Position numbers and translations under genes: made by a program. The notes below the pieces were generated by a model, which was not told where the DNA came from, made no database searches, and saw only the letters and a program-made list of their open reading frames with translations. A DNA stretch of 64,000 nucleotides from Gaiellasilicea sp963763755 (GTDB lineage Bacteria; Actinomycetota; Thermoleophilia; Gaiellales; Gaiellaceae), in contig CAVXQE010000010.1 in the NCBI GenBank assembly GCA_963763755.1, positions 248,001-312,000 on the forward strand, written 5' to 3'. Below are positions 40,344-49,392 of the stretch, one piece after another (the first letter of the stretch is position 1; each line of letters opens with the position of its first letter).

Positions 40344-41547
40344 ACACCTGACGATCCTCGTCGCAGCACGCGACGAGGAGGCGCGGATCGGGACGACCGT
40401 CGCCGAGCTGAGACGGCAGTTCCCGAATGCGGAGGTGATCGTGGCCGACGACGGCTCCCGAGACGGGACTGCCGAGCTTGCGTCCGCAGCGGGTGCCTGG
40501 GTGCTCCGGCTGCCGCACCGTGGGAAGGGACAGGCGCTGACGCTGGCCGAGCGGGCTGCGCCTCCCGGCACGATTCTGCTGTGCGACGCCGACCTGCGCG
40601 GCGACCTGACGCCGCTTCTCGGTGGGGACGCCGACCTGACCGTCGCGGCCTTCGCGCGCCGGCAGGGCGGCGGCTTCGGGATCGCGAAAGAAGCCGCACG
40701 GCGGCTGATCGAGCTCGCGTCCGGCTTCAGGGCGCGGGAGCCGCTTTCCGGCCAGCGACGCCTGACGCAGAAGGCGCGCGACGCCGTCTTCCCGCTCGCC
40801 GCGGGGTTCGGGTGTGAGTCCGCCATGACCGCAGACGCCGCGAAGTCGAGTCTCGCGATCGGAGAGGCCGAGCTCGAGCTCGAGCACCGGGCCACCGGGC
40901 GCGATCTTGCGGGCTTCGTGCACCGCGGCCGCCAGCTCCGGGACATCGCCCTCGCCTTCGGCCCACAGGGCCGGAACCATCGCGGCCTGCGGCTCCCGCT
41001 CGTCGGCTGGGTCGTGGCGATCGCACAGCCGGCCGTCCTGCCCGTCGCCGCTCTCGGCGTCGCCGACGACCTGTGGAGCGGGGAAGAGCGCGGCTTCAGC
41101 AAGCACCTTCGCTCGGGGTCGACGACGGGCGTCCTCAAGCTGGTCGGGATTCCCGTCTACGCCCTCCTGCGCACCCGCTCGGTCTCCGGCGCGGTCCTCG
41201 TCGGGCTCGCGGCGAACATGCTGAACCAGCTCGACACGAAGCCCGGGCGCGCGTTGAAGGCCTACCTCGCGGCGTCGATTCCGCTCGGCGCGCCGAAAGG
41301 GATCGCCGTCCTGCTGCTTCCCTACGATCTTCGCGAGATGGCGATGCTCGGCGACTCCGGTTCGAACGCGCTCGGCGCCGTGCTAGGTTTACGGTCCGTG
41401 AGCAAGTTCACGGAGAGGCAGCGCTGGAGCGCGATTGCGGCGCTCGCGGGTCTCACCCTCCTCGGAGAGCGTCGCTCGCTCGGTGCGTTGATCGAGAGGA
41501 CGCCGGTGTTTCGAACGCTCGATGCGTGGGGGAGGCAAGGAGCATGA
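40336..41547 (+). CDS. Family 2 glycosyltransferase fused to an MraY/WecA-like membrane domain
   Basis: A 403-residue fusion. Residues about 1-215 are a GT2 glycosyltransferase (TILVAARDEEARIGTTVAEL, then VIVADDGSRDGT, and the DxD-type ILLCDADLRGDL). Residues about 220-365 resemble the polyprenyl-phosphate phosphosugar transferases MraY/WecA: NHRGLRLPLVGW, the acidic pair in LGVADDLW, NMLNQLDTKPGRALKA and the hallmark MLGDSGSNALGAVLGL. The MraY-like half is shorter than a full enzyme and starts at the second conserved motif. I infer a two-step lipid-linked sugar enzyme in the membrane. The GTG start overlaps steB, and the ATG of pyrG overlaps its stop. Confidence 0.78.
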   Translation: MGEHLTILVAARDEEARIGTTVAELRRQFPNAEVIVADDGSRDGTAELASAAGAWVLRLPHRGKGQALTLAERAAPPGTILLCDADLRGDLTPLLGGDADLTVAAFARRQGGGFGIAKEAARRLIELASGFRAREPLSGQRRLTQKARDAVFPLAAGFGCESAMTADAAKSSLAIGEAELELEHRATGRDLAGFVHRGRQLRDIALAFGPQGRNHRGLRLPLVGWVVAIAQPAVLPVAALGVADDLWSGEERGFSKHLRSGSTTGVLKLVGIPVYALLRTRSVSGAVLVGLAANMLNQLDTKPGRALKAYLAASIPLGAPKGIAVLLLPYDLREMAMLGDSGSNALGAVLGLRSVSKFTERQRWSAIAALAGLTLLGERRSLGALIERTPVFRTLDAWGRQGA

Positions 41548-43211
41548 GCACGACCGGGGAGCACGACACCAAGTACATCTTCGTCACCGGCGGCGTCGTC
41601 TCCGCGCTCGGGAAGGGGATCGTCGCGGCGTCGCTCGGGCGGTTGCTGAAGGAGCGCGGCCTCCGCGTCCAGGCCCAGAAGTTCGATCCGTACCTGAACG
41701 TCGACCCGGGCACGATGAGCCCCTTCCAGCACGGCGAGGTGTTCGTCACCGAGGACGGCGCCGAGACCGATCTCGACATCGGCCACTACGAGCGGTTCAT
41801 CGACGAGAACCTCTCCCGGAACGCCAGCCACAGCGCCGGCGCGATCTGGGATGCCGTGCTGCGCAAGGAGCGGAAGGGCGAGTTCCTCGGCGCCACGGTC
41901 CAGGTGATCCCGCACATCACGAACGAGATCAAGCTGCGGATCAAGCGCGCGGCCAAGGCGGCGCCCGCCGACGTCGTCATCTCGGAGATCGGCGGCACCG
42001 TCGGCGACATCGAGTCGCTCCCGTTTCTCGAGGCGATCCGCCAGTTCCGGCGCGAGGTCGGGCCGGAGAACGTGATGTATCTCCACTGCACGCTCGTCCC
42101 GTTCATCGAGGCGGCCGGCGAGTTGAAGACGAAGCCCACGCAGCACTCGGTGAACGAGCTGCGCCGCATCGGTATCCATCCGGACGTGATCGTCTGCCGC
42201 TCGCACGAGGAGCTGTCGCAGGACATCAAGGACAAGATCGCGCTCTTCGCCGACGTCGACATTCGCTCGGTCATTGCGGCGCCCGATGTCTCCGACGTCT
42301 ATCTCGTTCCTGCCGTGCTCCGGGACGAGGGTCTCGACGACCTCGTGTGCGCACAGCTCGGGATCGAGGCACCCCGGTCCGGTCTCGGCGAGTGGCAGGA
42401 GGTGATCGACCGCATCGGCGAGCCGCGGGAACCGGTGACGATCGCGCTCGTCGGCAAGTACGTGAAGCTCCATGACGCCTACCTCTCGGTGCACGAGGCG
42501 CTCAAGCACGCGGGCGTCCACCAGGGCGCGGCGGTTCGCGTGCAGTGGGTCGACGCCGAGAACATGTCGTACGAGGAGACGGCCGAGCTCCTGGAGCAGG
42601 TCGACGGCGTCCTCGTCCCCGGCGGCTTCGGCTCACGCGGGTGGGAAGGCAAGATTCTCGCCTGCCAGGTCGCGCGCGAGCGCGGCATTCCGTACCTCGG
42701 CATCTGCCTCGGCATGCACGTTGCCGTGTCGGAATACGCGCGCAACGTGGCCGGCTTCGATGGAGCCAACTCGACGGAGATGGACCCCGAGACGCCGTAC
42801 CCGGTGATCGACCTGCTCCCCGAGCAGAAGGAGATCGAGGATCTCGGCGGCACGATGCGCCTCGGCGCGCAGGCGGTCGAGCTGGCCGACGGGACGCGGA
42901 CGCGCGAGGTCTACGGCGATGTCGTCATCCACGAGCGCCACCGTCACCGCTACGAGGTCAACAATCAGTACCGCCAGCAGCTGATCGACGCCGGCCTGGT
43001 CGTCTCGGGCACCTTTCAGGAGGGGCGCCTGGTCGAGATCGTCGAGCTGCCGGATCACCCGTGGTTCGTGGCCAGCCAGTTCCACCCCGAGTTCAAGTCG
43101 CGGCCGACCCGGCCGGCACCGCTCTTCCGTGAGTTCGTCGGCGCCGCGATGGAGCGGGCTCGCTCGCGCTCCGGTCTAGCTCACTCCGCCGGCCAGCAGA
43201 TCCCGATGTAG
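41544..43211 (+). CDS. pyrG: CTP synthase
   Basis: Makes CTP from UTP, ATP and glutamine. The 555-residue enzyme has the synthetase domain (KYIFVTGGVVSALGKGIVAA; KFDPYLNVDPGTMSPFQHGE; EIGGTVGDIES) and a glutamine amidotransferase domain with nucleophile Cys in LGICLGMHVAV and the His-Glu of SQFHPEFKSRP. The C-terminus runs 31 nt into the convergent PAS gene. Position after steB and the glycosyltransferase matches mycobacteria apart from the inserted transferase. Confidence 0.96.
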   Translation: MSTTGEHDTKYIFVTGGVVSALGKGIVAASLGRLLKERGLRVQAQKFDPYLNVDPGTMSPFQHGEVFVTEDGAETDLDIGHYERFIDENLSRNASHSAGAIWDAVLRKERKGEFLGATVQVIPHITNEIKLRIKRAAKAAPADVVISEIGGTVGDIESLPFLEAIRQFRREVGPENVMYLHCTLVPFIEAAGELKTKPTQHSVNELRRIGIHPDVIVCRSHEELSQDIKDKIALFADVDIRSVIAAPDVSDVYLVPAVLRDEGLDDLVCAQLGIEAPRSGLGEWQEVIDRIGEPREPVTIALVGKYVKLHDAYLSVHEALKHAGVHQGAAVRVQWVDAENMSYEETAELLEQVDGVLVPGGFGSRGWEGKILACQVARERGIPYLGICLGMHVAVSEYARNVAGFDGANSTEMDPETPYPVIDLLPEQKEIEDLGGTMRLGAQAVELADGTRTREVYGDVVIHERHRHRYEVNNQYRQQLIDAGLVVSGTFQEGRLVEIVELPDHPWFVASQFHPEFKSRPTRPAPLFREFVGAAMERARSRSGLAHSAGQQIPM

Positions 43212-43567
43212 ACCCGCATCCCGCCGACCGTCGACTGGGAGGCGCGGAAGCACATCTCGACCTCGGTTCCGTCGCTTCGCCGCAGCACTGTCGTGCCCGT
43301 TCGCGACCCGGTGCGCCGCATCTCCAAGTAGTTGAGCTGCGCGTCCGGATCGACGGCCACGTCGGGCACACGCAGGTCGAGGAGCTCGGATCTCGTGTAC
43401 CCCAGCAGCTCGCATGCGTAGGCGTTCGTTGCGAGGTAACGGCCGTCGTCGCCGGCGACGAAGACTGCCACCGGACCGTGTTCGAGCGCCTCTCCGACAA
43501 GGCTCTTCTGGACGAGCTCATGGGTGACGGCACTGGCCACGGCAATCACATAGTAGAAGAAAGACAT
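43181..43567 (-). CDS. Single PAS-domain protein
   Basis: A 128-residue protein consisting of a short N-terminal helix (MSFFYYVIAVASAVTH) and one PAS domain: GPVAVFVAGDDGRYLATNAY, ELLGYTRSELLDLRVPD, then the closing strands RSDGTEVEMCFRAS. No output domain follows, so it probably senses a ligand and acts on another protein. The 3' end overlaps the convergent pyrG by 31 nt. It is divergent from the M20 peptidase gene with 52 nt between. Start uncertain by a few codons. Confidence 0.82.
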   Translation of the reverse strand: MSFFYYVIAVASAVTHELVQKSLVGEALEHGPVAVFVAGDDGRYLATNAYACELLGYTRSELLDLRVPDVAVDPDAQLNYLEMRRTGSRTGTTVLRRSDGTEVEMCFRASQSTVGGMRVYIGICWPAE

Positions 43568-43619
43568 AGGTTGCCGAAGGTTTTCCAGTACTTCGGCTAG
43601 GTCTAGGATCGAGAGCCAC

Positions 43620-44741
43620 GTGTCTGCCACCGTCGATCTCTTCACGGAGCTCTGCGCGATCCCCAGTCCACCGGGAAATGAGCGCGCGGTCACCGATCGC
43701 GTCGCCGCCGAGCTGCGCTCTCTGGGCCTCGAGGTCGAGGAGGACGACGCCGGCTCCCGGATCGACTCCAACGCGGGGAATCTTCTGTGCCGGCTGCCGG
43801 GACGGATCGAAGGCGGGACGCCGATCTTTTTCTGTGCGCACCTCGACACCGTGCCGCCGCAGGGCGCGCTCGAGCCGGTCGTCGCGGACGGAGTCGTCAG
43901 AAACGCCGCGGGAACCATCCTCGGTGCGGACAACAAGTCGGCCGTCGTCGCGATGGTCGAGGCGGCGCGGCGAATCGTCTCGGAACGCAGGCCACATGCC
44001 GGCGTGGAGCTGCTGCTCACTCAGAAGGAGGAGGTCGGCCTGCTCGGCGCGGGCGCCTTCGACCACACGAAGCTCGAGGCCGAGCTCGGCTTCGTCTACG
44101 ACCAGGCGGCGCCGATCGGCGAGGTGATCATCGGTGCGCCCTACGGGCGCGCACTGTCGGTGCGCTTCCACGGCCGGCCCGCGCACTCCGGGATGGTCCC
44201 GGAGGAGGGGCGCTCTGCAATCGCCGCCGCGGCGCGCGCCATCGCCGACCTGAGGCTCGGACGGCTCGACGACGAGACGACAGCGAACGTCGGCACGATC
44301 ACCGGCGGCAGTGCCCGCAACATCATCCCGGAGTGGTGCGAGCTCGAAGTCGAGGCTCGCTCGCACGACGCACGGAAGCTCGCCGACCTCGTCCAGGAGA
44401 TGCTCGACACGTTCGCGTTTGCCGCGAGCGTCGCCGAGTGCATGGTCGAGACCGAGGTCAGCGAGACGTACCAGGGCTACCGCTTCAAGGAGAGCGACCC
44501 GATCGTCCTCCTCGCCGCCACCGCACTCGAGGCGTGCGGCTACGCGCTCGTGCCGACGCTCACCGGCGGCGGCGCGGACGCGAACGTCTTCAACACGAAG
44601 GGTCTGCCCTGCCTCAACCTCGCGAACGGGATGGCGGAGATCCACACCGCCGAGGAGCACATCGCCGTCGACGATCTGGACGCGATGGTCGACGTCACGC
44701 TGGCTCTGGTCGACGCGGCCCGAGATGCCACTCAGCCTTAG
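43620..44741 (+). CDS. M20-family peptidase (PepT-like)
   Basis: A 373-residue dizinc peptidase, probably a tripeptidase or carboxypeptidase. Metal-site motifs are FFCAHLDTVPP (first His and Asp), ILGADNKSAVV (bridging Asp), LTQKEEVGLLGA (catalytic and metal Glu pair) and the terminal GMAEIHTAEEHI (last His). The lid domain lies at about residues 180-290 (HGRPAHSGMVPEEGRSAI). A TAGGAT hexamer is 10 nt before the GTG start. It overlaps the DUF3866 gene by 17 nt. Confidence 0.9.
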   Translation: MSATVDLFTELCAIPSPPGNERAVTDRVAAELRSLGLEVEEDDAGSRIDSNAGNLLCRLPGRIEGGTPIFFCAHLDTVPPQGALEPVVADGVVRNAAGTILGADNKSAVVAMVEAARRIVSERRPHAGVELLLTQKEEVGLLGAGAFDHTKLEAELGFVYDQAAPIGEVIIGAPYGRALSVRFHGRPAHSGMVPEEGRSAIAAAARAIADLRLGRLDDETTANVGTITGGSARNIIPEWCELEVEARSHDARKLADLVQEMLDTFAFAASVAECMVETEVSETYQGYRFKESDPIVLLAATALEACGYALVPTLTGGGADANVFNTKGLPCLNLANGMAEIHTAEEHIAVDDLDAMVDVTLALVDAARDATQP

Positions 44742-45656
44742 ACGTGGAACCGTCACGGCGGTGCGCGAGCGGGCCGGACGGCTCGTCCGGCTCGAAGTCG
44801 ACGGGATCGCCTGCGTCGCCTACCCCGGATTGACGGGTGAGGTGGAGGAGGGCGACGACGTGGTCGTCAACGAGCAGGCACGCTTGCTCGAGCTCGGCTC
44901 CGGCGGATTCGACGTCCTCTACGCGAACCTGACGCGCGGCCTCGGTCTTGCGCCGGAGGACGGCACGCACGTGATGTCGCTGCCGTACACGCCCGGCCAG
45001 ATCACGGCGCGCTACGTCGAAGAGTCGGCCAGCCTCGCTGACTCGCTGGAGGGGCTGCCGGTCGTTCTGTGCACCGTGCACAGCCAGGTGGCACCCGTCT
45101 GCGCGGCTCTCCGGGGGGTGCGCGTCGCGTACGTGCAGATGGGAGGCGGAGCGCTTCCCGTGTCGCTGTCGGACACCGTGCGCGCTCTGCAGGATGGCGG
45201 CCTGCTCGAGGTCGCGTGTGCCGTCGCACCGTGCGTGGACGGTGATGTCCAGTTCGTGACCGTCGCCGCCGCGCTTGCCTGGACGCGGGCAGAAGAGCTC
45301 GATGTCGCCGTCTGCTCGGTCGGCCCGGGAATCGTCGGCACGGGATCGAGACTCGGGCACGGCGCCCTCGCGCTCGCAGACGCGGCGAATGCAGCGCTTG
45401 CACTCGGTGGCCGGCCGGTGCTCGCCGTGCGCACGTCCGAGGCCGATCCCCGCGACCGGCACCAGCGGCGTCTCGCATCACGCCCGGGCGGTCCTCGACT
45501 TGTGCCTCGGCGATCGTCGTGGTTCCCGACGAGTTGGCCGGCGTGGGCTGGGAGCAAGCCTGCGCCGGACTACCGCTCTCGCACATGAGCCGCGGGCCGG
45601 AGGAGGATCCGGCATTCTTCCGCGCCGCGTTTGCAGCCGGCGTCGCTCGCACGTGA
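44725..45656 (+). CDS. DUF3866 family protein (two frameshifts)
   Basis: Function unknown. The protein begins MPLSLRRGTVTAVRERAGRL and has the family's repeated Gly-rich strands (VMSLPYTPGQITARYVEES; VAYVQMGGGALPVSLSDTV; VCSVGPGIVGTGSRLGHGAL). The frame breaks near 45463 and again near 45512, both net +1. After correction it ends with VVVPDELAGVGWEQACAGLP and AFFRAAFAAGVART at the TGA at 45654-45656. In Gram-positive genomes this family usually lies near nudix and ald genes, as here. The breaks are in the well-conserved C-terminal part, so an assembly cause is likely. Confidence 0.8.
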
Positions 45657-46444
45657 GGCATGCTCGCCTGATGGAGGAACGGCGCCTCGGACCGGTCGTC
45701 GGGCTCGGCACGTGGAACACGTTCGACGGCGACGAGCAGCTGGCGCGCAAGGTCGTCGATGCCGCGCTCGCGGCAGGCACTCGCTGCTTCGACTCCTCGC
45801 CGATGTATGGCGGTGCGGAACGTGCACTCGGCGCCGCGCTCGCCGGACGGCGCGACGAGGCGACGGTGCTGACCAAGATCTGGGCGCCGTCTCCCGAGGA
45901 AGCGCGCCGCCAGCTGGCCGATCAGCTCGAGTGGTTCGGTCGCATCGAGGTCGAGCAGATCCACAACCTCGTCGCGTGGGAGCGGCATCTCCCGTGGCTC
46001 GAGGCCGAGTGTGGCGGCGGGCTGATCGGGAAGCTCGGCGTCACCCACTACTCGCCGGCGGCGTTCGACGAGCTCGAGCGCGCCCTGCGGACGCGACGGC
46101 TCGACACCGTCCAGGTGCCGTTGAACCCACGCGAGCGGACGTGCGAGCAGACGCTTCTCCCACTCGCAGCCGAGCTCGGCGTCGCCGTGATCGTGATGCG
46201 CCCGTTCGGCGAAGGCGCCCTGCTCGCCCATGAGCCCGCGCCCGAGGAGCTGAGCCCGCTGGCCGAGTTCGGCGTCAGAACGTGGCCGCAAGCGCTGCTG
46301 AAATGGGTGCTGTCCGACGAGCGTGTCGATCTGGTGATCCCGGCGACGCGGCGCCCTGAGCGCGCGACCGAGAACGCGGCGGCCGGTGAGCCGCCCTGGT
46401 TCGGGCGTGAGGAGCGTGCATACGTGGAAAGCCTTGTCCGATGA
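45653..46444 (+). CDS. Aldo/keto reductase family oxidoreductase
   Basis: A TIM-barrel NADPH-dependent reductase of about 257-263 residues, smaller than usual. The catalytic tetrad is visible as Asp and Tyr in FDSSPMYGGAERALG, Lys in VLTKIW and His in VEQIHNLVAW. The end KWVLSDERVDLVIPATRRPE is the common NADP-binding region. Two starts are possible: the GTG at 45653, coupled to the preceding stop, or the ATG at 45671, which gives the family-like MEERRLGPVVGLGT. It lies before a nudix gene as yqkF does in Bacillus. Confidence 0.85.
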   Translation: MRHARLMEERRLGPVVGLGTWNTFDGDEQLARKVVDAALAAGTRCFDSSPMYGGAERALGAALAGRRDEATVLTKIWAPSPEEARRQLADQLEWFGRIEVEQIHNLVAWERHLPWLEAECGGGLIGKLGVTHYSPAAFDELERALRTRRLDTVQVPLNPRERTCEQTLLPLAAELGVAVIVMRPFGEGALLAHEPAPEELSPLAEFGVRTWPQALLKWVLSDERVDLVIPATRRPERATENAAAGEPPWFGREERAYVESLVR

Positions 46445-46911
46445 GGGTCTGGGAAGGAAGGCGCTTCGCCGTCGTCGTCGAGGACGGCTACGAGATCGCG
46501 GACACGCCCGACGCAGTCGCGATCGTGGCCCTGGACGCCGAGGAGCGCGTGGTGTTCGTCCGTCAGCGCCGCGTGGCGACGGGCGGCGAGCTGCTCGAGC
46601 TTCCGGCCGGGCTCATCGACGAGGGGGAGGAGCCTCTGGCGTCGGCGCAACGCGAGCTCCGGGAAGAGACGGGGCTGCACGGCGGGAGCTGGCGCGAGCT
46701 CGCCTGGTTCTGGACGTCACCCGGCTTCGTCAACGAGCGCGTGTGGGTGTTCGTGGCCGAAGGTCTCGAGGAAGGCGAGCCCGAGCCGGACGAGGGGGAG
46801 GAGCTGGAGGTCGTCCGCTGGACCCGGTCCGAGGTCGAGGCGCGCGTGCACGAGCTGGAAGACGCGACGACGCTCATCGGCCTGCTGCTCTACCTGCGGG
46901 AGCGGTCCTAG
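46441..46911 (+). CDS. Nudix hydrolase, ADP-ribose pyrophosphatase type
   Basis: A 156-residue hydrolase expected to cleave ADP-ribose to AMP and ribose 5-phosphate. The Nudix box is complete (GLIDEGEEPLASAQRELREE, then TGL), and the family's LELPAG precedes it. The late WFWTSPGFVNERVWVFVAE, with Pro and acidic residues beyond the box, is typical of ADP-ribose pyrophosphatases. It overlaps the reductase gene by 4 nt. Both Bacillus (nudF) and Mycobacterium (Rv1700) have the homologue in this neighbourhood. Confidence 0.92.
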   Translation: MRVWEGRRFAVVVEDGYEIADTPDAVAIVALDAEERVVFVRQRRVATGGELLELPAGLIDEGEEPLASAQRELREETGLHGGSWRELAWFWTSPGFVNERVWVFVAEGLEEGEPEPDEGEELEVVRWTRSEVEARVHELEDATTLIGLLLYLRERS

Positions 46912-46927
46912 TATCGTTTCGCCGCTC

Positions 46928-48052
46928 ATGCGCATCGGCGTCGCCAAGGAGATCAAGCCCCAGGAGTACCGCGTCGCACTGACGCCGGCGGGCGCGCGCG
47001 AGCTCGTGCGGCTCGGCCACGAGGTCGTGGTCGAGACGAACGCCGGCCTGGGCAGCCAGTTCGAGGACGCCGCCTACGAGTCCAACGGCGCCCGGGTTGC
47101 CTCGGTCGACGAGGTGTGGGAGAGCGCGGAGCTCTTGCTGAAGGTGAAGGAACCGATCGCGTCCGAGTATCCCCGGCTCCGGTCCGGGCTCGTCCTCTTC
47201 ACGTACCTGCACATCGCCGCCGACGAAGCGCTCACGCGAGCCCTCGTCGAGAGCGGCGTCACGGCGATTGCGTACGAGACCGTCGAGACCGACGATCGCC
47301 GGCTGCCGCTTCTGGCGCCGATGAGCGAGGTCGCGGGCCGGCTCGCCGCGCAGGCCGGCGCGCACTATCTCGAACGCCCGAAGGGCGGTCGCGGACTCCT
47401 GCTCGGCGGCGTCGCCGGCGTTGCGCCGGGCAAGGTCGTCGTGATCGGCGGCGGGATCGTCGGCTACAACGCCGCGGTGATCGCGCTCGGCCTCGGCGCT
47501 CAGGTCACGATCCTCGACCGGTCGGTCGACCGGCTGCGCCATCTCGAGGAGACGCTCCACGGTCGCGTCAGCCTCGTCATGTCCTCGACGCTGCAGATCG
47601 AGGAATCGGTGAGCGACGCCGACGTCGTCATCGGCGCGGTTCTGATCCCGGGCGCGCTGGCGCCCAAGCTTCTGACGAGGGAGATGATCGCCGGGATGAA
47701 GACGGGCTGCGTCTTCTGCGACGTCGCGATCGACCAGGGCGGCTGCGCGGAGACGTCACGTCCGACGACGCACGACGATCCCGTCTACGAGGTCGACGGT
47801 GTCGTCCACTACTGCGTCGCCAACATGCCCGGAGCAGTGCCGATCACGTCGACCAAGGCGCTCACGAACGTGACGCTGCCCTACGTCGAGGAGATCGCGG
47901 AATACGGGCTGGCGCTGGCTGTCGCACGCGACAAGCCGCTCGCACGCGGCGTCAACGTGATCGACGGCCGGATCACCTATGAGGCCGTCGCCGAGGCGCA
48001 CGGGCTGGAGTACATGCCTCTCGAAGACGTGCTCGGCGCCTCCGCGGTCTAG
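46928..48052 (+). CDS. ald: Alanine dehydrogenase
   Basis: NAD-dependent interconversion of alanine with pyruvate and ammonia. The 374-residue protein starts RIGVAKEIKPQEYRVALTPAG, carries the catalytic His in TYLHIAADEAL and the NAD loop VVIGGGIVGYNAAVIALGLG, and ends with NMPGAVPITSTKALTNVTLP, a hallmark of the family. A TAGTAT hexamer lies 13 nt upstream of the ATG. It converges with a small membrane-protein gene, the two sharing the bases CTAG. Confidence 0.95.
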   Translation: MRIGVAKEIKPQEYRVALTPAGARELVRLGHEVVVETNAGLGSQFEDAAYESNGARVASVDEVWESAELLLKVKEPIASEYPRLRSGLVLFTYLHIAADEALTRALVESGVTAIAYETVETDDRRLPLLAPMSEVAGRLAAQAGAHYLERPKGGRGLLLGGVAGVAPGKVVVIGGGIVGYNAAVIALGLGAQVTILDRSVDRLRHLEETLHGRVSLVMSSTLQIEESVSDADVVIGAVLIPGALAPKLLTREMIAGMKTGCVFCDVAIDQGGCAETSRPTTHDDPVYEVDGVVHYCVANMPGAVPITSTKALTNVTLPYVEEIAEYGLALAVARDKPLARGVNVIDGRITYEAVAEAHGLEYMPLEDVLGASAV

Positions 48053-48207
48053 CTCGCGGCGTTTTCCGCGGCTTTCTTCCGGGCTTCCAGCTGCTTCTGG
48101 CTCTTGGACGGGCTGAGCTTGACGACGAGCCACGTAACGGCGGCCGCGAGCCCGACGATGAAGACGATGTAGAAGGTGAGGCCGATCAACCCGAGGACCG
48201 TGTTCAT
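48049..48207 (-). CDS. Small single-helix membrane protein
   Basis: A 52-residue protein: one transmembrane helix (NTVLGLIGLTFYIVFIVGLA, about residues 2-28) and a basic, helical cytoplasmic tail (SKSQKQLEARKKAAENAAS). No family recognised. It is supported as a gene by a TATTCT hexamer 7 nt before its ATG that shares bases with the deoB -10, and by a 4-nt CTAG overlap with ald. Confidence 0.65.
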   Translation of the reverse strand: MNTVLGLIGLTFYIVFIVGLAAAVTWLVVKLSPSKSQKQLEARKKAAENAAS

Positions 48208-48213
48208 GCGCCG

Positions 48214-48220
48214 TAGAATA
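48214..48220. promoter_or_regulatory. Symmetric bidirectional -10 element (TAGAATA)
   Basis: TAGAAT (plus) ends 6 nt before the GTG of deoB. TATTCT (minus) ends 7 nt before the ATG of the small membrane protein. They overlap by five bases. Confidence 0.55.
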
Positions 48221-48225
48221 GCGGC

Positions 48226-49392
48226 GTGCCGCGGGCGTGCGTAATCGTGCTCGATGCCGTCGGCGCGGGAGAGTTGCCCGACGCGGCCTCGTACGGCGAT
48301 GAGGGGTCGAACACGCTCGGCAACGTGGCCCGCGCCGTCGGTGGTCTCGACCTGCCCTCGTTGGAGGCGCTCGGCCTCGGAAACGTCATGCCGCTCGAGG
48401 GCTGCCCGCCGCAGCCGGGGGCTCCCGCGGTCGCCGGTCGGCTGCTCGAGCGATCCAAGGGGAAGGACACGACGACCGGCCACTGGGAGTTGGTGGGCGT
48501 CGTCACACCGACCGCGATGCCCACGTATCCGCATGGCTTCCCGCATGACGTGATCGACCCGTTCATGCACAAGACCGGTCGCGGCGTCCTCGGCAACAGG
48601 CCGGCCTCGGGGACCGAGATCATCCAGGAGCTCGGCGAGGAGCACCAGCGGACGGGCAAGTGGATCGTCTACACGTCGGCCGACTCCGTCTTCCAGATCG
48701 CCGCGCACGAGGAGACGATCCCGCTGGAGGAGCTCTACGGGGCGTGTAGGGCAGCGCGCGAGATCCTGACCGGCAAGCACGCCGTCGGCCGCGTGATCGC
48801 ACGGCCGTTCGCCGGCGAGCCGGGTAGCTACGAGCGAACACCGAACCGGCACGACTTCTCGCTCGAGCCACGCCGCCCGAACTATCTGTCGCTCGTCCGC
48901 GACACGGGGCAGAAAGTGCACGCGGTGGGCAAGATCAGCGACATCTTCGCCGGGTGCGACATCGACGAGTCTTTCCCGACCAAGTCCAACGTGGACGGGA
49001 TCAACAAGACGGTGGAGCTGCTGCAGCAACTCGACGACGGGTTCGTCTTCGTGAACCTCGTCGAGACCGACCAGCTCTGGGGCCACCGGAACGACCCGGT
49101 CAACTTCCATCGCTGCCTGCAGGACTTCGACCGCCGGCTCGAGGAGATACTCGAGGCGCTCCGGCCCGGAGACCTGCTCGTCATCACCTCCGACCATGGC
49201 TGCGACCCGACGACGCCGTCGACCGACCACTCGCGCGAGCATGCCCTCCTGCTGGCCTATGCCGCCGGCCGCAACGCGCAGGGCGCCGTGCACGAGGGGG
49301 AGTTCGCCGACGTCGGGGCGACCGTCAACGCATGGCTCGGCGGCAAGCCGCCCGGACGAGGCATCCCGGGCCGTCCGATCATCGACCCGTGA
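48226..49392 (+). CDS. deoB: Phosphopentomutase
   Basis: Interconverts ribose/deoxyribose 1- and 5-phosphates. The 388-residue alkaline-phosphatase-fold enzyme has the metal Asp in CVIVLDAVGAGELPDA, the phosphorylated Thr in GKDTTTGHWELVG, VNLVETDQLWGHRND, and the metal cluster TSDHGCDPTTPSTDHSREHA. It starts at a GTG with TAGAAT 6 nt upstream. A methyltransferase gene and then pdp follow with 4-nt overlaps, giving a nucleoside-salvage operon. Confidence 0.95.
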   Translation: MPRACVIVLDAVGAGELPDAASYGDEGSNTLGNVARAVGGLDLPSLEALGLGNVMPLEGCPPQPGAPAVAGRLLERSKGKDTTTGHWELVGVVTPTAMPTYPHGFPHDVIDPFMHKTGRGVLGNRPASGTEIIQELGEEHQRTGKWIVYTSADSVFQIAAHEETIPLEELYGACRAAREILTGKHAVGRVIARPFAGEPGSYERTPNRHDFSLEPRRPNYLSLVRDTGQKVHAVGKISDIFAGCDIDESFPTKSNVDGINKTVELLQQLDDGFVFVNLVETDQLWGHRNDPVNFHRCLQDFDRRLEEILEALRPGDLLVITSDHGCDPTTPSTDHSREHALLLAYAAGRNAQGAVHEGEFADVGATVNAWLGGKPPGRGIPGRPIIDP

